Shown in pieces: positions 25,470 to 34,422 of a DNA stretch of 40,904 nt. Each line of letters opens with the position of its first letter. The stretch's first letter is position 1. Source of the DNA: Aeromicrobium sp. Root344 (lineage in GTDB: Bacteria > Actinomycetota > Actinomycetes > Propionibacteriales > Nocardioidaceae). The stretch spans positions 3,833,351 to 3,874,254 of the forward strand of contig NZ_LMDH01000001.1 in assembly GCF_001425755.1 (NCBI RefSeq). Reading direction: 5' to 3'. A program made the translations under genes and the position numbers. A model generated the notes under the pieces. That model saw only the letters and a list, made by a program, of their open reading frames with translations. It searched no databases and had not been told where the DNA came from.

Positions 25470-26395
25470 GCCCTCGGGTGGGCGAGCTTGTAGGCCGCGC
25501 GGAGGCGTTCGTTGCTGACGTGGGTGTAGATCTGCGTCGTGCCGAGCGAGGCGTGGCCGAGAATCTCCTGCACGCTCCGCAGGTCCGCTCCGCCTTCGAG
25601 CAGGTGGGTCGCCGCCGTGTGGCGCAGGCCGTGGGGCCCGAGGTCAGGTGCGCCGTCGACGGCCGCCAGTCGCTCGTGCACGATCCGGCGCACCGCACGC
25701 TGGTCGATGCGGCTCCCCCGCATGCCGAGGAACACCGCCGCACCGCTGGAGTCGTTGGCGATGGCGGGACGGCCGCGTTCGAGCCACAGCTCGATCGCCT
25801 CGGACGCCGGCAGCCCGTAGGGCACCGATCGCTCCTTGCGCCCCTTGCCGAACACGCGGACGACCCGGCGCCCACGGTCGAGGTCGTCGATGTCGAGCCC
25901 GACCAGCTCGCCGACGCGGATGCCCGTGGCGTACAGCACCTCGAGGATCGCGAGGTCGCGCAGGCCGCGCGGTCCGTCGACGGCCAGCGAGCCGGCCGTC
26001 GTGTCGAGCAGCCCACGCACCTCGACCTCGCTGAGCGCCACGGGCAGCTCGCGGTGCGCCTTGGGACTCGCGAGGAGCGCCCCGGCATCCGCGGCTGCCC
26101 GGCCGGTCCTGGCCAGCCAGAGCGTGAACACCCGAGCCGAGGTGGCCCTGCGGGCGATCGTGGTGCGGGCGCGGCCGAGCGTCTGGAGGTTGGCGAGCCA
26201 GCTGCGCAGCGTGCGGATCGACAGGTTCTGCGGGTCGTGCACGCCCAGTCGCTCGGCGTGCAGGGCGAGGCTCTCGAGGTCGGTGAGGTAGGCACGCACC
26301 GAGTGGGCCGAGAGGTCGCGCTCGGCCCGCAGGTGCTGTTCGTAGGCGGCCAGGACCGCCGACCAGGCCTCGCCCGGTCCCTCTGACTCCGTCAT
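25466..26395 (-). CDS. xerC: Tyrosine recombinase XerC
   Basis: This 309-residue tyrosine recombinase resolves chromosome dimers at dif with XerD and FtsK. All active-site residues are present: R160 in ATGIRVGEL, K184 in FGKGRKER, H255 and R258 in HGLRHTAATHLL, H281 in LGHASLGTT and nucleophile Y290 in YTHVS. An N-terminal SAM-like DNA-binding domain covers about residues 10-105. Its place between dprA and rpsB is the conserved actinobacterial locus, so it is a housekeeping recombinase and not a phage integrase. Confidence 0.93.
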   Translation of the reverse strand: MTESEGPGEAWSAVLAAYEQHLRAERDLSAHSVRAYLTDLESLALHAERLGVHDPQNLSIRTLRSWLANLQTLGRARTTIARRATSARVFTLWLARTGRAAADAGALLASPKAHRELPVALSEVEVRGLLDTTAGSLAVDGPRGLRDLAILEVLYATGIRVGELVGLDIDDLDRGRRVVRVFGKGRKERSVPYGLPASEAIELWLERGRPAIANDSSGAAVFLGMRGSRIDQRAVRRIVHERLAAVDGAPDLGPHGLRHTAATHLLEGGADLRSVQEILGHASLGTTQIYTHVSNERLRAAYKLAHPRA

Positions 26396-26422
26396 CCACT
26401 CCAGTGTCGGTCGTACGGTCGC

Positions 26423-27562
26423 TCAGCCCACGTCGGCGCGCCGGGCCAGCATCCACTCGGCTCCGGCCCGGACCGCGAGGTCGCGGCGCTCGAGGAGGTC
26501 GAGTGCCGCCCGCACCTCGCGCGTGCTGAGCCGCACGGCAGCCGCGATCTCGGAGACGGTGCGGGGCGTCGACCACTCCAGCCCGTCGAGGGTCGATCGC
26601 GCCGCAGGTGGGAGCCGGTCGAACTCCGTCAGCGGCAGTGACGGCTGCTCCTCGGTGGTTGCGCCCAGGCCGGACAGCTCGGCCACGATCTCGCGACCCG
26701 TCGTGACGACGACGGCCTTGCCAGCGCGGATCGCCGCGTGCACGCCGGCCGACTGCTGCGACGTGACGGGTCCCGGGAGAGCCATCGTGGCGCGCCCGAG
26801 CTGGTCGGCCCAGTTGAGGGTGTTGAGCGAGCCGCTCCGCTCCCGCGCCTCGACCACGACGGTGCCCTGCGTCAACGCCGCGATCAGCCGGTTGCGCGAC
26901 AGGAAGCGGTTCTTGATCGGCTTCTCCCCCGGCGCCTGCTCGCTGATGACGACTCCGACCTCCGCGATCCGGGCGATGAGCGCGGCGTGGGACTTGGGGT
27001 AGTCGAGGTCGGCACCGCAGGCCAGCACCCCGGCCGTCGGCGCGTTCATCAGGAACGCACCGCGATGCGCACAGGCGTCGATGCCGAACGCGGCGCCGCT
27101 GATCACCGTCCAGCCGGCGTCGGCACAGTCGGCAGCCAGGTCGGAGGCGCACTCGGCGCCATACGTGGTGCACTCCCGGGCGCCGACGATGGCGACGCTC
27201 TTCTCGGCCATCTCGCCGAGGTCTCCAACGCCGCGGAGCCAGAGCCCGACCGGCGCACCTGTTGCTCCCTGGAGCGGCTCGACGTGGTCGAGGTCCGACA
27301 GCGCGTCGGGCCACTCGTGGTCGCCGGGGGTCACCCAGCGCAGGCCGGCCGCCTTGGCTCGCGCGGCGACGGTCTCGGCCGTGCGCTCCAACTCGCGACC
27401 TCGCTCGATCCATGCCTCGGGGATTCGCGTGTCGGCGAGCCGATGGCGACCGAGGATCGCGGCCAGGACCTCGGCGGCCTCGTGGGTCCGCAGAAGGTTG
27501 CACAGGCGCGGATCTCCGGGCTCGACCACCAGGCTCAGGCCGAGTCGATCCTGGCGGGTCAC
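26423..27562 (-). CDS. dprA: DNA-processing protein DprA
   Basis: This 379-residue protein loads RecA onto incoming single-stranded DNA in transformation. The Rossmann-like core carries VAIVGARECTTYG, ISGAAFGIDACAHRGAF, VLACGADLDYPKSH, SRNRLIAALTQGTVVVEA and ALPGPVTSQQSAG. A C-terminal winged helix follows (EIAAAVRLSTREVRAALDLL). The GTG start overlaps the comM stop by four bases (GTGA). No DNA-uptake machinery is in the window, so natural competence is not implied. Confidence 0.95.
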   Translation of the reverse strand: MTRQDRLGLSLVVEPGDPRLCNLLRTHEAAEVLAAILGRHRLADTRIPEAWIERGRELERTAETVAARAKAAGLRWVTPGDHEWPDALSDLDHVEPLQGATGAPVGLWLRGVGDLGEMAEKSVAIVGARECTTYGAECASDLAADCADAGWTVISGAAFGIDACAHRGAFLMNAPTAGVLACGADLDYPKSHAALIARIAEVGVVISEQAPGEKPIKNRFLSRNRLIAALTQGTVVVEARERSGSLNTLNWADQLGRATMALPGPVTSQQSAGVHAAIRAGKAVVVTTGREIVAELSGLGATTEEQPSLPLTEFDRLPPAARSTLDGLEWSTPRTVSEIAAAVRLSTREVRAALDLLERRDLAVRAGAEWMLARRADVG

Positions 27563-29139
27563 GAGGCCTGCACCATGTCGCGGAGCGCGCTGCCGAGCGG
27601 CGTGCCGCGCCGCAGCGACAGGGCCGTGTCGACATCGTCGCCGCTGGGGACGGCATGGCCGTGCAGGTCTGCGACGCTCCAGGACAGTCGCAGGATGCGG
27701 TCGGCCGATCGCGCGTTGAGCTTGTTGGTGCGCAGCTGCTGGTCGACGAGCACCCGGCCCTGGTCACTGACCGGGAAGTGCTTGCGCAGCTCGACGCCGG
27801 GCACCTCGCTGTTGAGACGCCATGACGTCTCCCGCAGCCGGTGTGCCTGGCGTTCGCGCGCCTCGGCGACCGTTCCGGCCAGCTCGGCGGTCGACCGACC
27901 ACCGCCCAAGGCGTTGGCCAGCTCCGGGCGCGACAGAGCCGACAACGAGCGGTGGATGTCGATGCGGTCGCGGATGGGGCCCGACAGGCGATCGGCATAG
28001 CGACGTCGCATCAACGGCGTGCACCGGCACTGGTCGCTGACCGCCGAGCTCAGCCCGCACGGGCAGGGGTTGGCGGCGAGGATCAGCTGGAAGCGCGCTG
28101 GATAGGCGGCGGTCTGGGCCGCGCGGGAGACGACGACGTGGCCGCTCTCGAGCGGTTGTCGCAGGGCCTCGAGCACGTTGCTGGCGAACTCGGGCGCCTC
28201 GTCGAGGAAGAGCACGCCGTGATGGGCCAGCGACAGCGCGCCGGGCCGGATCGCCTTGCTGCCACCGCCGACGATCGACACCGCGCTCGCCGTGTGGTGC
28301 GGATCGAGGAACGGTGGGCGCTTGAGCAGCGGGGCGTCGCTCGGCAGCACCCCGGCAACGGAGTGCACGGCACTCACCGCGAGCGACTGCTCATGCGTCA
28401 GGTCGGGCAGCAGCCCGGGCAGCCGTTGCGCGAGCATCGTCTTGCCGATGCCCGGCGGCCCGGTCATGAGCAGATGGTGCCCGCCCGCGGCCGCGACCAC
28501 GAGTGCCATCCGTGAGTCCTCCTGACCGGCGATGTCAGCGAGGTCGAGGTGGGACAGTCGATCGGCGGAGGTCCACGACATGCCAGGGGTCTCGTCGAGC
28601 GCCGGCACAGGTGGGTCGTCGGGCTCCTCACCACCGGTCAGCAGCGCCACGGTCTGCCGCAACGAGCGGACGCCGACCACCGTGATGCCCCGGACGAGCT
28701 CGGCCTCGGGCACGTTGACCTCGGGCACGAACACCCGGTCGAACCCGGCCTCGAGGGCGGCCAGCGTGGCGGGCAGCACGCCGCGTATCGCCCGCAGCCT
28801 GCCGTCGAGCGCGAGCTCGCCGAGGAACACCGCACCGGCAAGCCGCTCGGCAGGAACCAGCGACTTGGCAGCGAACACCGCGAGAGCGATCGCCAGGTCG
28901 TAGTGCGACCCGGTCTTGGGCAGCGTCGACGGCGCCAGGTTGATCGTCACCCGCTGGTCGGGCCACGTCGTGCCGGAGTTGGAGACCGCCGACCTGCACC
29001 GGTCGCGCGCCTCGTTGACCATGGTGTCGGCCAGGCCGACGAGAACGGTCGTCGGCAGCCCCCCGGAGATGTCGACCTCGACCTCGATGGGCCGCCCCGA
29101 CAAGCCGTCGAGGGTCACCGAATGGGTTGCGGCCGCCAT
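27559..29139 (-). CDS. comM: ComM/YifB-family Mg-chelatase-like AAA+ ATPase
   Basis: This 526-residue protein has an N-terminal Lon-protease-like fold (THSVTLDGLSGRPIEVEVDI, GSHYDLAIALAVFA). The AAA+ module follows, with Walker A GPPGIGKT (227-234) and Walker B VLFLDEAPEF (near 309-318). A Cys-rich NPCPCG segment is conserved in the family. ComM is a helicase driving branch migration during transformation in Vibrio. It is coupled to yraN upstream (TGATG, one shared base) and dprA downstream. Confidence 0.95.
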   Translation of the reverse strand: MAAATHSVTLDGLSGRPIEVEVDISGGLPTTVLVGLADTMVNEARDRCRSAVSNSGTTWPDQRVTINLAPSTLPKTGSHYDLAIALAVFAAKSLVPAERLAGAVFLGELALDGRLRAIRGVLPATLAALEAGFDRVFVPEVNVPEAELVRGITVVGVRSLRQTVALLTGGEEPDDPPVPALDETPGMSWTSADRLSHLDLADIAGQEDSRMALVVAAAGGHHLLMTGPPGIGKTMLAQRLPGLLPDLTHEQSLAVSAVHSVAGVLPSDAPLLKRPPFLDPHHTASAVSIVGGGSKAIRPGALSLAHHGVLFLDEAPEFASNVLEALRQPLESGHVVVSRAAQTAAYPARFQLILAANPCPCGLSSAVSDQCRCTPLMRRRYADRLSGPIRDRIDIHRSLSALSRPELANALGGGRSTAELAGTVAEARERQAHRLRETSWRLNSEVPGVELRKHFPVSDQGRVLVDQQLRTNKLNARSADRILRLSWSVADLHGHAVPSGDDVDTALSLRRGTPLGSALRDMVQAS

Positions 29140-29501
29140 CAGGCGACTCCGGCGATGCGGTCGACGACCGGAGCACCACGAGGCGGCACGACCACCGAGA
29201 CGATGTCGATGCGGAGACTCGGTGGCTGCACGTCGTGCACCTCGAGCCAGTGCATCGCGAGCCGGCGCAGCCGCGTCGCCTTGTGACCCGTGATCGCCTC
29301 GAACGGGCCCCCGTGATGGTTGCTGGTGCGGGTCTTGACCTCGCAGATCACCAGCGTCGAGCCGTCGCGGGCGACGATGTCGATCTCACCGAAACGACAC
29401 GTCCAGTTGCGGGCCAGCACGACCATGCCGAGCGCCTCGAGATGTTCGGCGGCGATCCGTTCACCGTAGGAGCCGAGGGCCTTGTTGCGCGCGTACGTCA
29501 T
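29139..29501 (-). CDS. YraN/UPF0102 family endonuclease-like protein
   Basis: This 120-residue protein of the restriction-endonuclease-like UPF0102 family reads NKALGSYGERIAAEHLEALG, then RNWTCRFGEIDIVARDG and VICEVKTRTS. The last two segments hold the GEID and ExK residues of the nuclease-type active site. Its physiological role is unsettled. The ATG at 29501 was preferred; an ATG at 29537 would add 12 residues. The stop shares one base with the comM start. Confidence 0.9.
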   Translation of the reverse strand: MTYARNKALGSYGERIAAEHLEALGMVVLARNWTCRFGEIDIVARDGSTLVICEVKTRTSNHHGGPFEAITGHKATRLRRLAMHWLEVHDVQPPSLRIDIVSVVVPPRGAPVVDRIAGVA

Positions 29502-29623
29502 CCAGCCAGCCTCGGGCGTCAGGGCGCGCGCCTCCATGCCTCGGAGCCGGGCTGTGGACGTACTGCTCGGACGTTCAGGGCTGTGGACGCTCGACGAGAA
29601 ACGCGTCAGGCACACTGGGGATC

Positions 29624-30253
29624 ATGGGGGGCCTTTCGGGACGCACGCGCCGCGCCACCGCGATGGCGTCGCTGGCACTGCTGCTGACGCCCGCGTGCAC
29701 CGTGAGCGTCGACGGCGACAAGGACCCGGGCAAGACACCCCACGCAACGGCGCCCACGGATGCGAAGGGCGTCGAGGTGTGGGACCTGCGCACCCCGCCG
29801 TCGGCATCGGACGTCGGGATGCGCGCCGACGAGGACCACGTCACGTACGAGACCCGCAAGCCGCGACGAGTCCGCTTCCTGCTGCCAGAGGGCAAGGAGC
29901 TGGAGACCAGGATCTACCTCCTGATCTTCGAGCGCATCATGCACAAGGACCCCGCGGATCCCACCCGTCCCACCGGCATCGACTTCGACACGAAGCCCAT
30001 GCCGCTGGACACGGCCTACTCCGTGATGCGCGACGGTCTCACGTCGTTCGGCCTCGACGCGTCGCCCGTCGATGACTGGCGCACGAAGATCGAGCGGCGG
30101 CCCTCAACCGGCCCCTCGGCCGACCTGACCATCGAGGGTGGCGGCAACACCGTGGTGGGCTACCTCGACATCGGCGTCGGGGGCATCTTCCAGCCCTTGG
30201 ACGGCGACGACTCGGTGACGATCCAGTACCACGTCAACCTGTACGGGCACTGA
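29624..30253 (+). CDS. Putative exported lipoprotein of unknown function
   Basis: This 209-residue protein has a short basic N-terminus, a hydrophobic stretch (ATAMASLALLL) and a Cys at TPAC. That is only a weak lipobox, so it is lipid-anchored or simply secreted. The mature region is hydrophilic with no recognised domain; DWRTKIERRPSTGPSADLT and a C-terminal VTIQYHVNLYG suggest a beta-rich fold. GGGG precedes the ATG. It overlaps the convergent TetR gene by 20 bases, lying in a cassette that separates yraN from DUF2469. Confidence 0.7.
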   Translation: MGGLSGRTRRATAMASLALLLTPACTVSVDGDKDPGKTPHATAPTDAKGVEVWDLRTPPSASDVGMRADEDHVTYETRKPRRVRFLLPEGKELETRIYLLIFERIMHKDPADPTRPTGIDFDTKPMPLDTAYSVMRDGLTSFGLDASPVDDWRTKIERRPSTGPSADLTIEGGGNTVVGYLDIGVGGIFQPLDGDDSVTIQYHVNLYGH

Positions 30254-30854
30254 CCCCGAGCGCGGCCTGGAGCATCGACTGCGCCGACCATCGCATGAGC
30301 GTGACCGCGTCCTCGCGGGACATCCCGCCGATGTCGGTCAGCCAGACGAGGGCCTCGATGCCGGTCGCGCTCCGGATCGCCAGCACCAACCGGTGCAGCT
30401 CGTCCTCCGACAGCTGGTCGCGCAGAGGCTCGAGCGCCTCGGTGATCCAGCCGATCGCCCTGCCCTGCCGCAACGGTTGGCTGCCTCGGTCAGCAGGATC
30501 CTCCTCGAGCGACAGCCGCAGCATCGTCCGCTGCTGCGCCTCGGTGTCGAGCACCACGGACGTGAACCGGCGCATCACCGCGTCGAGTCGCTCGGCTGGG
30601 TCTGTCAGCGCTTCGTCGTCCAGCATCGACTCCGCCCCGGTCTCGGGATGCGCAGCAGCGAGGAGACTCCTCTGGTTGCGGAAGTAGCGGTACGCCGTGG
30701 TGCGCGAGATCGCCGCCGCGTCGGCGGCCTCGGCGACGCTTGGCGCGAGCCCGCGGGCCACCATCTCGCGCGCGGCGGCCACCAAGGCGCTCCGCGTACG
30801 ACTCTTCTGCTCGACGCGGCCACCGGCCTCGTAGGGTGTTGACATACCCGACAT
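30234..30854 (-). CDS. TetR-family transcriptional regulator
   Basis: This 206-residue regulator has an N-terminal TetR helix-turn-helix (VAEAADAAAISRTTAYRYFRNQRSLL) and a divergent all-helical ligand domain. It is transcribed away from the cupin gene, and an inverted repeat with direct repeats lies between them, the classic arrangement for a local repressor. Two in-frame ATGs (30854 and 30845) are possible starts. The effector is unknown. Confidence 0.9.
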   Translation of the reverse strand: MSGMSTPYEAGGRVEQKSRTRSALVAAAREMVARGLAPSVAEAADAAAISRTTAYRYFRNQRSLLAAAHPETGAESMLDDEALTDPAERLDAVMRRFTSVVLDTEAQQRTMLRLSLEEDPADRGSQPLRQGRAIGWITEALEPLRDQLSEDELHRLVLAIRSATGIEALVWLTDIGGMSREDAVTLMRWSAQSMLQAALGVSARTG

Positions 30855-30896
30855 GGTACTGCAGTCTCGTTATGGTACTCGTGTCCCACGACACGA
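30853..30896. promoter_or_regulatory. Candidate TetR operator/promoter region
   Basis: The octamer ATGGTACT occurs at 30853-30860 and 30872-30879 (19-base period). TCGTGT (30879-30884) and ACACGA (30891-30896) form a perfect inverted repeat with a 6-base spacer. All lie between the divergent TetR and cupin starts. Binding by the adjacent TetR protein is inferred from placement. Confidence 0.45.
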
Positions 30897-30913
30897 ACCA
30901 AGGAGAAACTCCC

Positions 30914-31405
30914 ATGAGCGCAACCACCACACCCACATCCGTCGTCAGGGCGGCGGGCGAGGGCGAGCGCCGCTGGTTCGCCGGCGGCGGCGTCGTCACC
31001 TGGAAAGTCCGGGCCGCGGAGTCCAACGGCGCCTTCTTGATGTTCGAGGACCGTATGGAGCAGGGCAAGGTCACCCCGCTGCACATCCACCCGGACACCG
31101 ACGAGACGTTCTTCGTCCTCGAGGGCGAGATCCTGATGCACCTCGACGGCACCGAGACGCGCGTCTCCGAGGGCGGCATGATGCTCGCCACCCGCGGGCT
31201 CCCCCACGCCTTCATGGTCACCTCAACGCTCGCCCGCCTGCTGTGCGTGCAGACGCCGGGCAACATCGAGTCGTTCTTCTGGGACGCCAGCGACGCAATT
31301 GCGGACGACATCGACTCCGGCGAGGTCGACTTCGACCGCATCGCCGCCTCGGCACAGCGCAGCGGTGGGATGACGATCCTCGGACCGCCGCCGTTCGCGC
31401 ACTGA
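30914..31405 (+). CDS. Small cupin-domain protein
   Basis: This 163-residue single-domain cupin has the metal-binding motif HIHPDTDETFFVLEGE and the second-motif His in GLPHAFMV, so a mononuclear metal site is likely. Similar small cupins include quercetin dioxygenase-like proteins, but the substrate is not recognisable here. AAGGAG sits nine bases before the ATG at 30914. It is divergent from a TetR gene and probably induced by that repressor's ligand. A short hairpin follows the stop. Confidence 0.85.
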   Translation: MSATTTPTSVVRAAGEGERRWFAGGGVVTWKVRAAESNGAFLMFEDRMEQGKVTPLHIHPDTDETFFVLEGEILMHLDGTETRVSEGGMMLATRGLPHAFMVTSTLARLLCVQTPGNIESFFWDASDAIADDIDSGEVDFDRIAASAQRSGGMTILGPPPFAH

Positions 31406-31420
31406 CCGCTCTTCAGCGGT
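31405..31420. terminator. Short hairpin after the cupin gene
   Basis: ACCGCT (31405-31410) and AGCGGT (31415-31420) form a perfect 6-bp stem with a CTTC loop, starting at the last base of the cupin stop. No T-run follows. It lies in the 24-base gap between convergent cupin and DUF2469 genes and may act as a weak terminator. Confidence 0.4.
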
Positions 31421-31429
31421 GCAGGGTCG

Positions 31430-31744
31430 TCAGTCGTCGGCGCCGGGCACCTTGAAGTCCGAGCCTTGCAGCTCCTCGACGTTGACGTCCTTGAACGTCA
31501 GCACCTTGACGTTCTTGGCGAACCGCGCGGGGCGGTAGATGTCCCACACCCACGCGTCGTTCATCGAGACCTCGAAGTAGGCATCGCCGGTCTCCGAGCG
31601 CACCTTCACGTCGACCTGGTTGCACAGGTAGAAGCGCCGGTCGGTCTCGACGACGTACTTGAAGATCGTGACGACGTCGCGGTACTCCCGATAGAGCGCG
31701 AGCTCCATCTCGGACTCGTACCGCTCGAGATCCTCAGAGCTCAT
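31430..31744 (-). CDS. DUF2469 family protein
   Basis: This 104-residue protein is near-invariant in actinobacteria and encoded just downstream of rnhB. It reads [20 protein letters not shown], then [17 protein letters not shown] and [20 protein letters not shown]. Function is unknown; the conserved link with RNase HII suggests a role in nucleic acid metabolism, which is speculative. The ATG overlaps the rnhB stop by four bases (ATGA). Confidence 0.92.
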   Translation of the reverse strand: MSSEDLERYESEMELALYREYRDVVTIFKYVVETDRRFYLCNQVDVKVRSETGDAYFEVSMNDAWVWDIYRPARFAKNVKVLTFKDVNVEELQGSDFKVPGADD

Positions 31745-32388
31745 GCCGTGCCTTCCATTGCTGCTCGTACGTTGACGTAGCGCCGGCGGTGCTCGGCGCA
31801 CGGGCCGTGCTGCTGCAGCGCCGCCTGGTGCTGCGGGGTGCTGTAGCCCTTGTGCGTGGCGAAGTCGTACGCCGGATAGTCCTCGTGCATCTGCACCATC
31901 ATGCGGTCACGGGTGACCTTGGCGATGACCGACGCGGCGGCGATGGACGCGGCGACCCGGTCACCCTTCCACATCGCCAGGCCCGGGGCGCCGAGACCGT
32001 CGACCGGGAAGCCGTCCGTGAGGACGTATCCGGGGCGTACGGCCAACCGGGCCAGAGCCCGGCGCAGTGCGGCGATGTTGGCGACGTGGAGCCCCATGCG
32101 GTCGCACTCGGCGGCCGGGATGACCACGACCGACACGTCGACGGCCCGCGCCATGATCAGGTCGAAGCAGGCCTCGCGGCGCGCCTCGGTGAGCAGCTTG
32201 GAGTCGGCGAGGCCCTTGATGGGCCGCTCGAGGATGACGGCGGCAGCCACCAGAGGGCCGGCACACGCACCGCGGCCCGCCTCGTCGACACCCGCGACGG
32301 GGTGCAGACCTTGGCGGGCCAGCGCGCGCTCGAAACCGTAGATGCCGGCATCACGCCGGATCGTGGATCCCTTGGCCAGACGTGTCAC
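31741..32388 (-). CDS. rnhB: Ribonuclease HII
   Basis: This 215-residue RNase HII cleaves RNA in RNA-DNA hybrids and removes misincorporated ribonucleotides. The acidic active site begins at [20 protein letters not shown] (D35, E36), with further conserved acidic residues in LTDGFPVDG. Toward the C-terminus it has [19 protein letters not shown] and the [14 protein letters not shown] motif. The start is a GTG at 32388. lepB, usually found just upstream, is missing: rplS lies 52 bases away. Confidence 0.96.
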   Translation of the reverse strand: MTRLAKGSTIRRDAGIYGFERALARQGLHPVAGVDEAGRGACAGPLVAAAVILERPIKGLADSKLLTEARREACFDLIMARAVDVSVVVIPAAECDRMGLHVANIAALRRALARLAVRPGYVLTDGFPVDGLGAPGLAMWKGDRVAASIAAASVIAKVTRDRMMVQMHEDYPAYDFATHKGYSTPQHQAALQQHGPCAEHRRRYVNVRAAMEGTA

Positions 32389-32440
32389 GCAGTGAGCCTA
32401 ACCCGCGACCTCAGCGGCGCGGCAGGCAACTCACCGGCGA

Positions 32441-32791
32441 TCAGATCTCGCGCTTTTCCTTGATCTTGGCGGCCTTGCCGCGCAGGTTGCGGAGGTAGTA
32501 GAGCTTGGCCCGGCGGACGTCGCCGCGGGTCGCGACCTCGATCTTCTCGATGACCGGGGTATGCAGCGGGAACGTACGCTCCACGCCGACGCCGAAGCTG
32601 ACCTTGCGGACCGTGAACGTACGGCCGATGCCCGAGCCCTGCACCTTGATGCAGACACCCTTGAACACCTGGACGCGCGAACGGCTGCCCTCGATGACCT
32701 TGACGTGCACGTCGAGCGTGTCGCCGGCGCGGAAGTCAGGAAGGTCGGTGCGCAGCGATGCGCTGGCGACCTGGTCGACGATGTTGGTCAT
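32441..32791 (-). CDS. rplS: 50S ribosomal protein L19
   Basis: This 116-residue L19 lies at the 30S-50S interface. It has the typical [40 protein letters not shown] and ending ARLYYLRN-like [25 protein letters not shown] lies seven bases before the ATG. The 156 bases separating it from trmD may hold its own promoter, though no confident -35/-10 pair was seen. Confidence 0.97.
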   Translation of the reverse strand: MTNIVDQVASASLRTDLPDFRAGDTLDVHVKVIEGSRSRVQVFKGVCIKVQGSGIGRTFTVRKVSFGVGVERTFPLHTPVIEKIEVATRGDVRRAKLYYLRNLRGKAAKIKEKREI

Positions 32792-32947
32792 GGTCTACTC
32801 CTCGCTGGTGCCACAGGTCACCCACGGATTGCTGTACGAATGAAAGTTTGTTGCGGCGGTGAACACGATTCCCCTGAGGCAGAACCGTCGGCGCCAAGGG
32901 TCAATGTTGCCACATGCGGACCCCCCGGAGGAAATCGGCCGGCGGGC

Positions 32948-33628
32948 TCAGTCCAGCAGGTCGGGCCGACGCTGACGCGTACGCTCGAGCGCCTGCTCGC
33001 GTCGCCAGCCGGCGATCGCGGCGTGGTTGCCCGAGAGCAGCACGTCGGGCACGTCGAGGCCGCGCCAGCTCGCCGGCTTGGTGTAGACGGGATACTCCAG
33101 CAGACCGTCGTCGCCGTGCGACTCCTCGACGAGCGACGCCGGATTGCCCATGAACCCCGGGATGAGCCGCACGATCGCCTCGATCATCGCCAGCGCCGCG
33201 ACTTCTCCGCCGTTGAGCACGAAGTCGCCGAGCGAGACCTCCTCGACCCGCCACCGGCTGGCGGCGTGGTCGATGACCCGCTGGTCGATTCCTTCGTAGC
33301 GCCCGCACGCGAACACCAGATGCTCCTGGCTGCTGAGCTGCTCGGCCATGCGCTGCGTGAACGGCGTGCCCGACGGCGTCGGCACGACGATCACGGCGGC
33401 ATCGGTGGCCAGCGCGTCGAGGGCCTCGCCCCACGGCTCGGCCTTCATGACCATGCCGGCTCCCCCGCCGTAGGGCGTGTCGTCGACGCTGCGGTGCTTG
33501 TCGGTCGTGAAGTCGCGCAGGTCGTGCGTGGTCACCTGCAACAGGCCGGCGACCTGCGCCTTGCCAGCGAGCGACAGCTGCAGGGCGTCGAGGTAGGCCG
33601 GGAAGATGGAGACGACGTCGATCTGCAC
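32948..33628 (-). CDS. trmD: tRNA (guanine-N1)-methyltransferase TrmD
   Basis: This 226-residue SPOUT enzyme methylates G37 of tRNAs reading CNN and GGG codons, preventing frameshifts. It has the trefoil-knot SAM site [11 protein letters not shown] and [17 protein letters not shown], plus the substrate loop [15 protein letters not shown]. The start is a GTG at 33628, one base after the rimM stop, so both are likely cotranscribed. Confidence 0.96.
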   Translation of the reverse strand: MQIDVVSIFPAYLDALQLSLAGKAQVAGLLQVTTHDLRDFTTDKHRSVDDTPYGGGAGMVMKAEPWGEALDALATDAAVIVVPTPSGTPFTQRMAEQLSSQEHLVFACGRYEGIDQRVIDHAASRWRVEEVSLGDFVLNGGEVAALAMIEAIVRLIPGFMGNPASLVEESHGDDGLLEYPVYTKPASWRGLDVPDVLLSGNHAAIAGWRREQALERTRQRRPDLLD

Positions 33629-33629
33629 G

Positions 33630-34163
33630 TCAGTCGCCCGTCAGGTCCGAGGCGGCGTTCTCGGCCTCGGCGGGGTCGAGCAGCCCGGCGACCTGGTTGA
33701 TCGTCACGAAACCACCCGTGACGTCGACGACCGGCACGATCTCGGTGACGAACGGGATGAACACCTCGCGGCCGTCGATGTCGATGGCCAGCGTGTCCTG
33801 GTAGGGGCCGTGCACGATGCCGGTCACGGTGCCGACGACCTCGTCGCCCGTGCGCGCCTCGAGCCCGACCAGCTGGTGGTCGTAGAACTCGTCGGGGTCG
33901 TCGGGCAGGTCGAGCGGGTCGACCTCCGCCTCGATGATGCGGCCGTGCAGGGCCTCGGCCGCCGTGCGGTCGGGGATCTCCTCGAACGAGACGACCAGAC
34001 GGCCGCTGTGGTGCCGGGCGCGCGCGATCGTGAGCGTACGGTCGCCGCAAACGACCGACGAGCCCGGGGCGAAACGCCGTTCGGGCTCGTCGGTTCGGAT
34101 GTCGACGTTCAGCTCACCGCGGATGCCGTGCGCCCGGCCGATGCGGCCGATGACAACCTGCAT
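33630..34163 (-). CDS. rimM: Ribosome maturation factor RimM
   Basis: This 177-residue 16S processing factor binds S19 during 30S maturation. The N-terminal RimM domain is seen in [18 protein letters not shown], and the PRC-barrel domain in [20 protein letters not shown] and [14 protein letters not shown]. It lies five bases downstream of the KH gene, in the rpsP-KH-rimM-trmD order. Confidence 0.96.
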   Translation of the reverse strand: MQVVIGRIGRAHGIRGELNVDIRTDEPERRFAPGSSVVCGDRTLTIARARHHSGRLVVSFEEIPDRTAAEALHGRIIEAEVDPLDLPDDPDEFYDHQLVGLEARTGDEVVGTVTGIVHGPYQDTLAIDIDGREVFIPFVTEIVPVVDVTGGFVTINQVAGLLDPAEAENAASDLTGD

Positions 34164-34168
34164 GGCTG

Positions 34169-34420
34169 TCAGCTGCGGCGGTCGACGTCCACGAAGTCGA
34201 TGCGCGCGCCGCCACGTCCGGCGATCGCGCCCGCGACCTTGCGGATGGCGGTGGCCGTGCGGCCTTGACGACCGATGACCTTGCCGAGGTCGTCCGGGTT
34301 GACCCGGACCTCGAACAGCTCGCCGTTGCGCGTCTGCTTGGCGCGCACGTCGACATCGTCAGGACTGTCGACGATGCCGGCGACGAGGTGCTCGATGACC
34401 TCGATCATGGGGGCAGCCAC
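34169..34420 (-). CDS. khpA: KH-domain RNA-binding protein (KhpA-like)
   Basis: This 83-residue single KH domain protein has HLVAGIVDSPDDVDV at the start and the KH loop in VIGRQGRTATAIRKVAG. KhpA-type proteins bind RNA and influence cell elongation or ribosome assembly in Gram-positives. The GTG at 34420 lies two bases after the rpsP stop; an ATG at 34408 giving 79 residues is an alternative. Function here is inferred from family and locus. Confidence 0.92.
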   Translation of the reverse strand: MAAPMIEVIEHLVAGIVDSPDDVDVRAKQTRNGELFEVRVNPDDLGKVIGRQGRTATAIRKVAGAIAGRGGARIDFVDVDRRS

Positions 34421-34422
34421 GA

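Noticed and set aside
25466..26395. Phage or island integrase
   Set aside because: Sequence and dprA/rpsB neighbourhood fit chromosomal XerC; no tRNA attachment site or phage gene is near.
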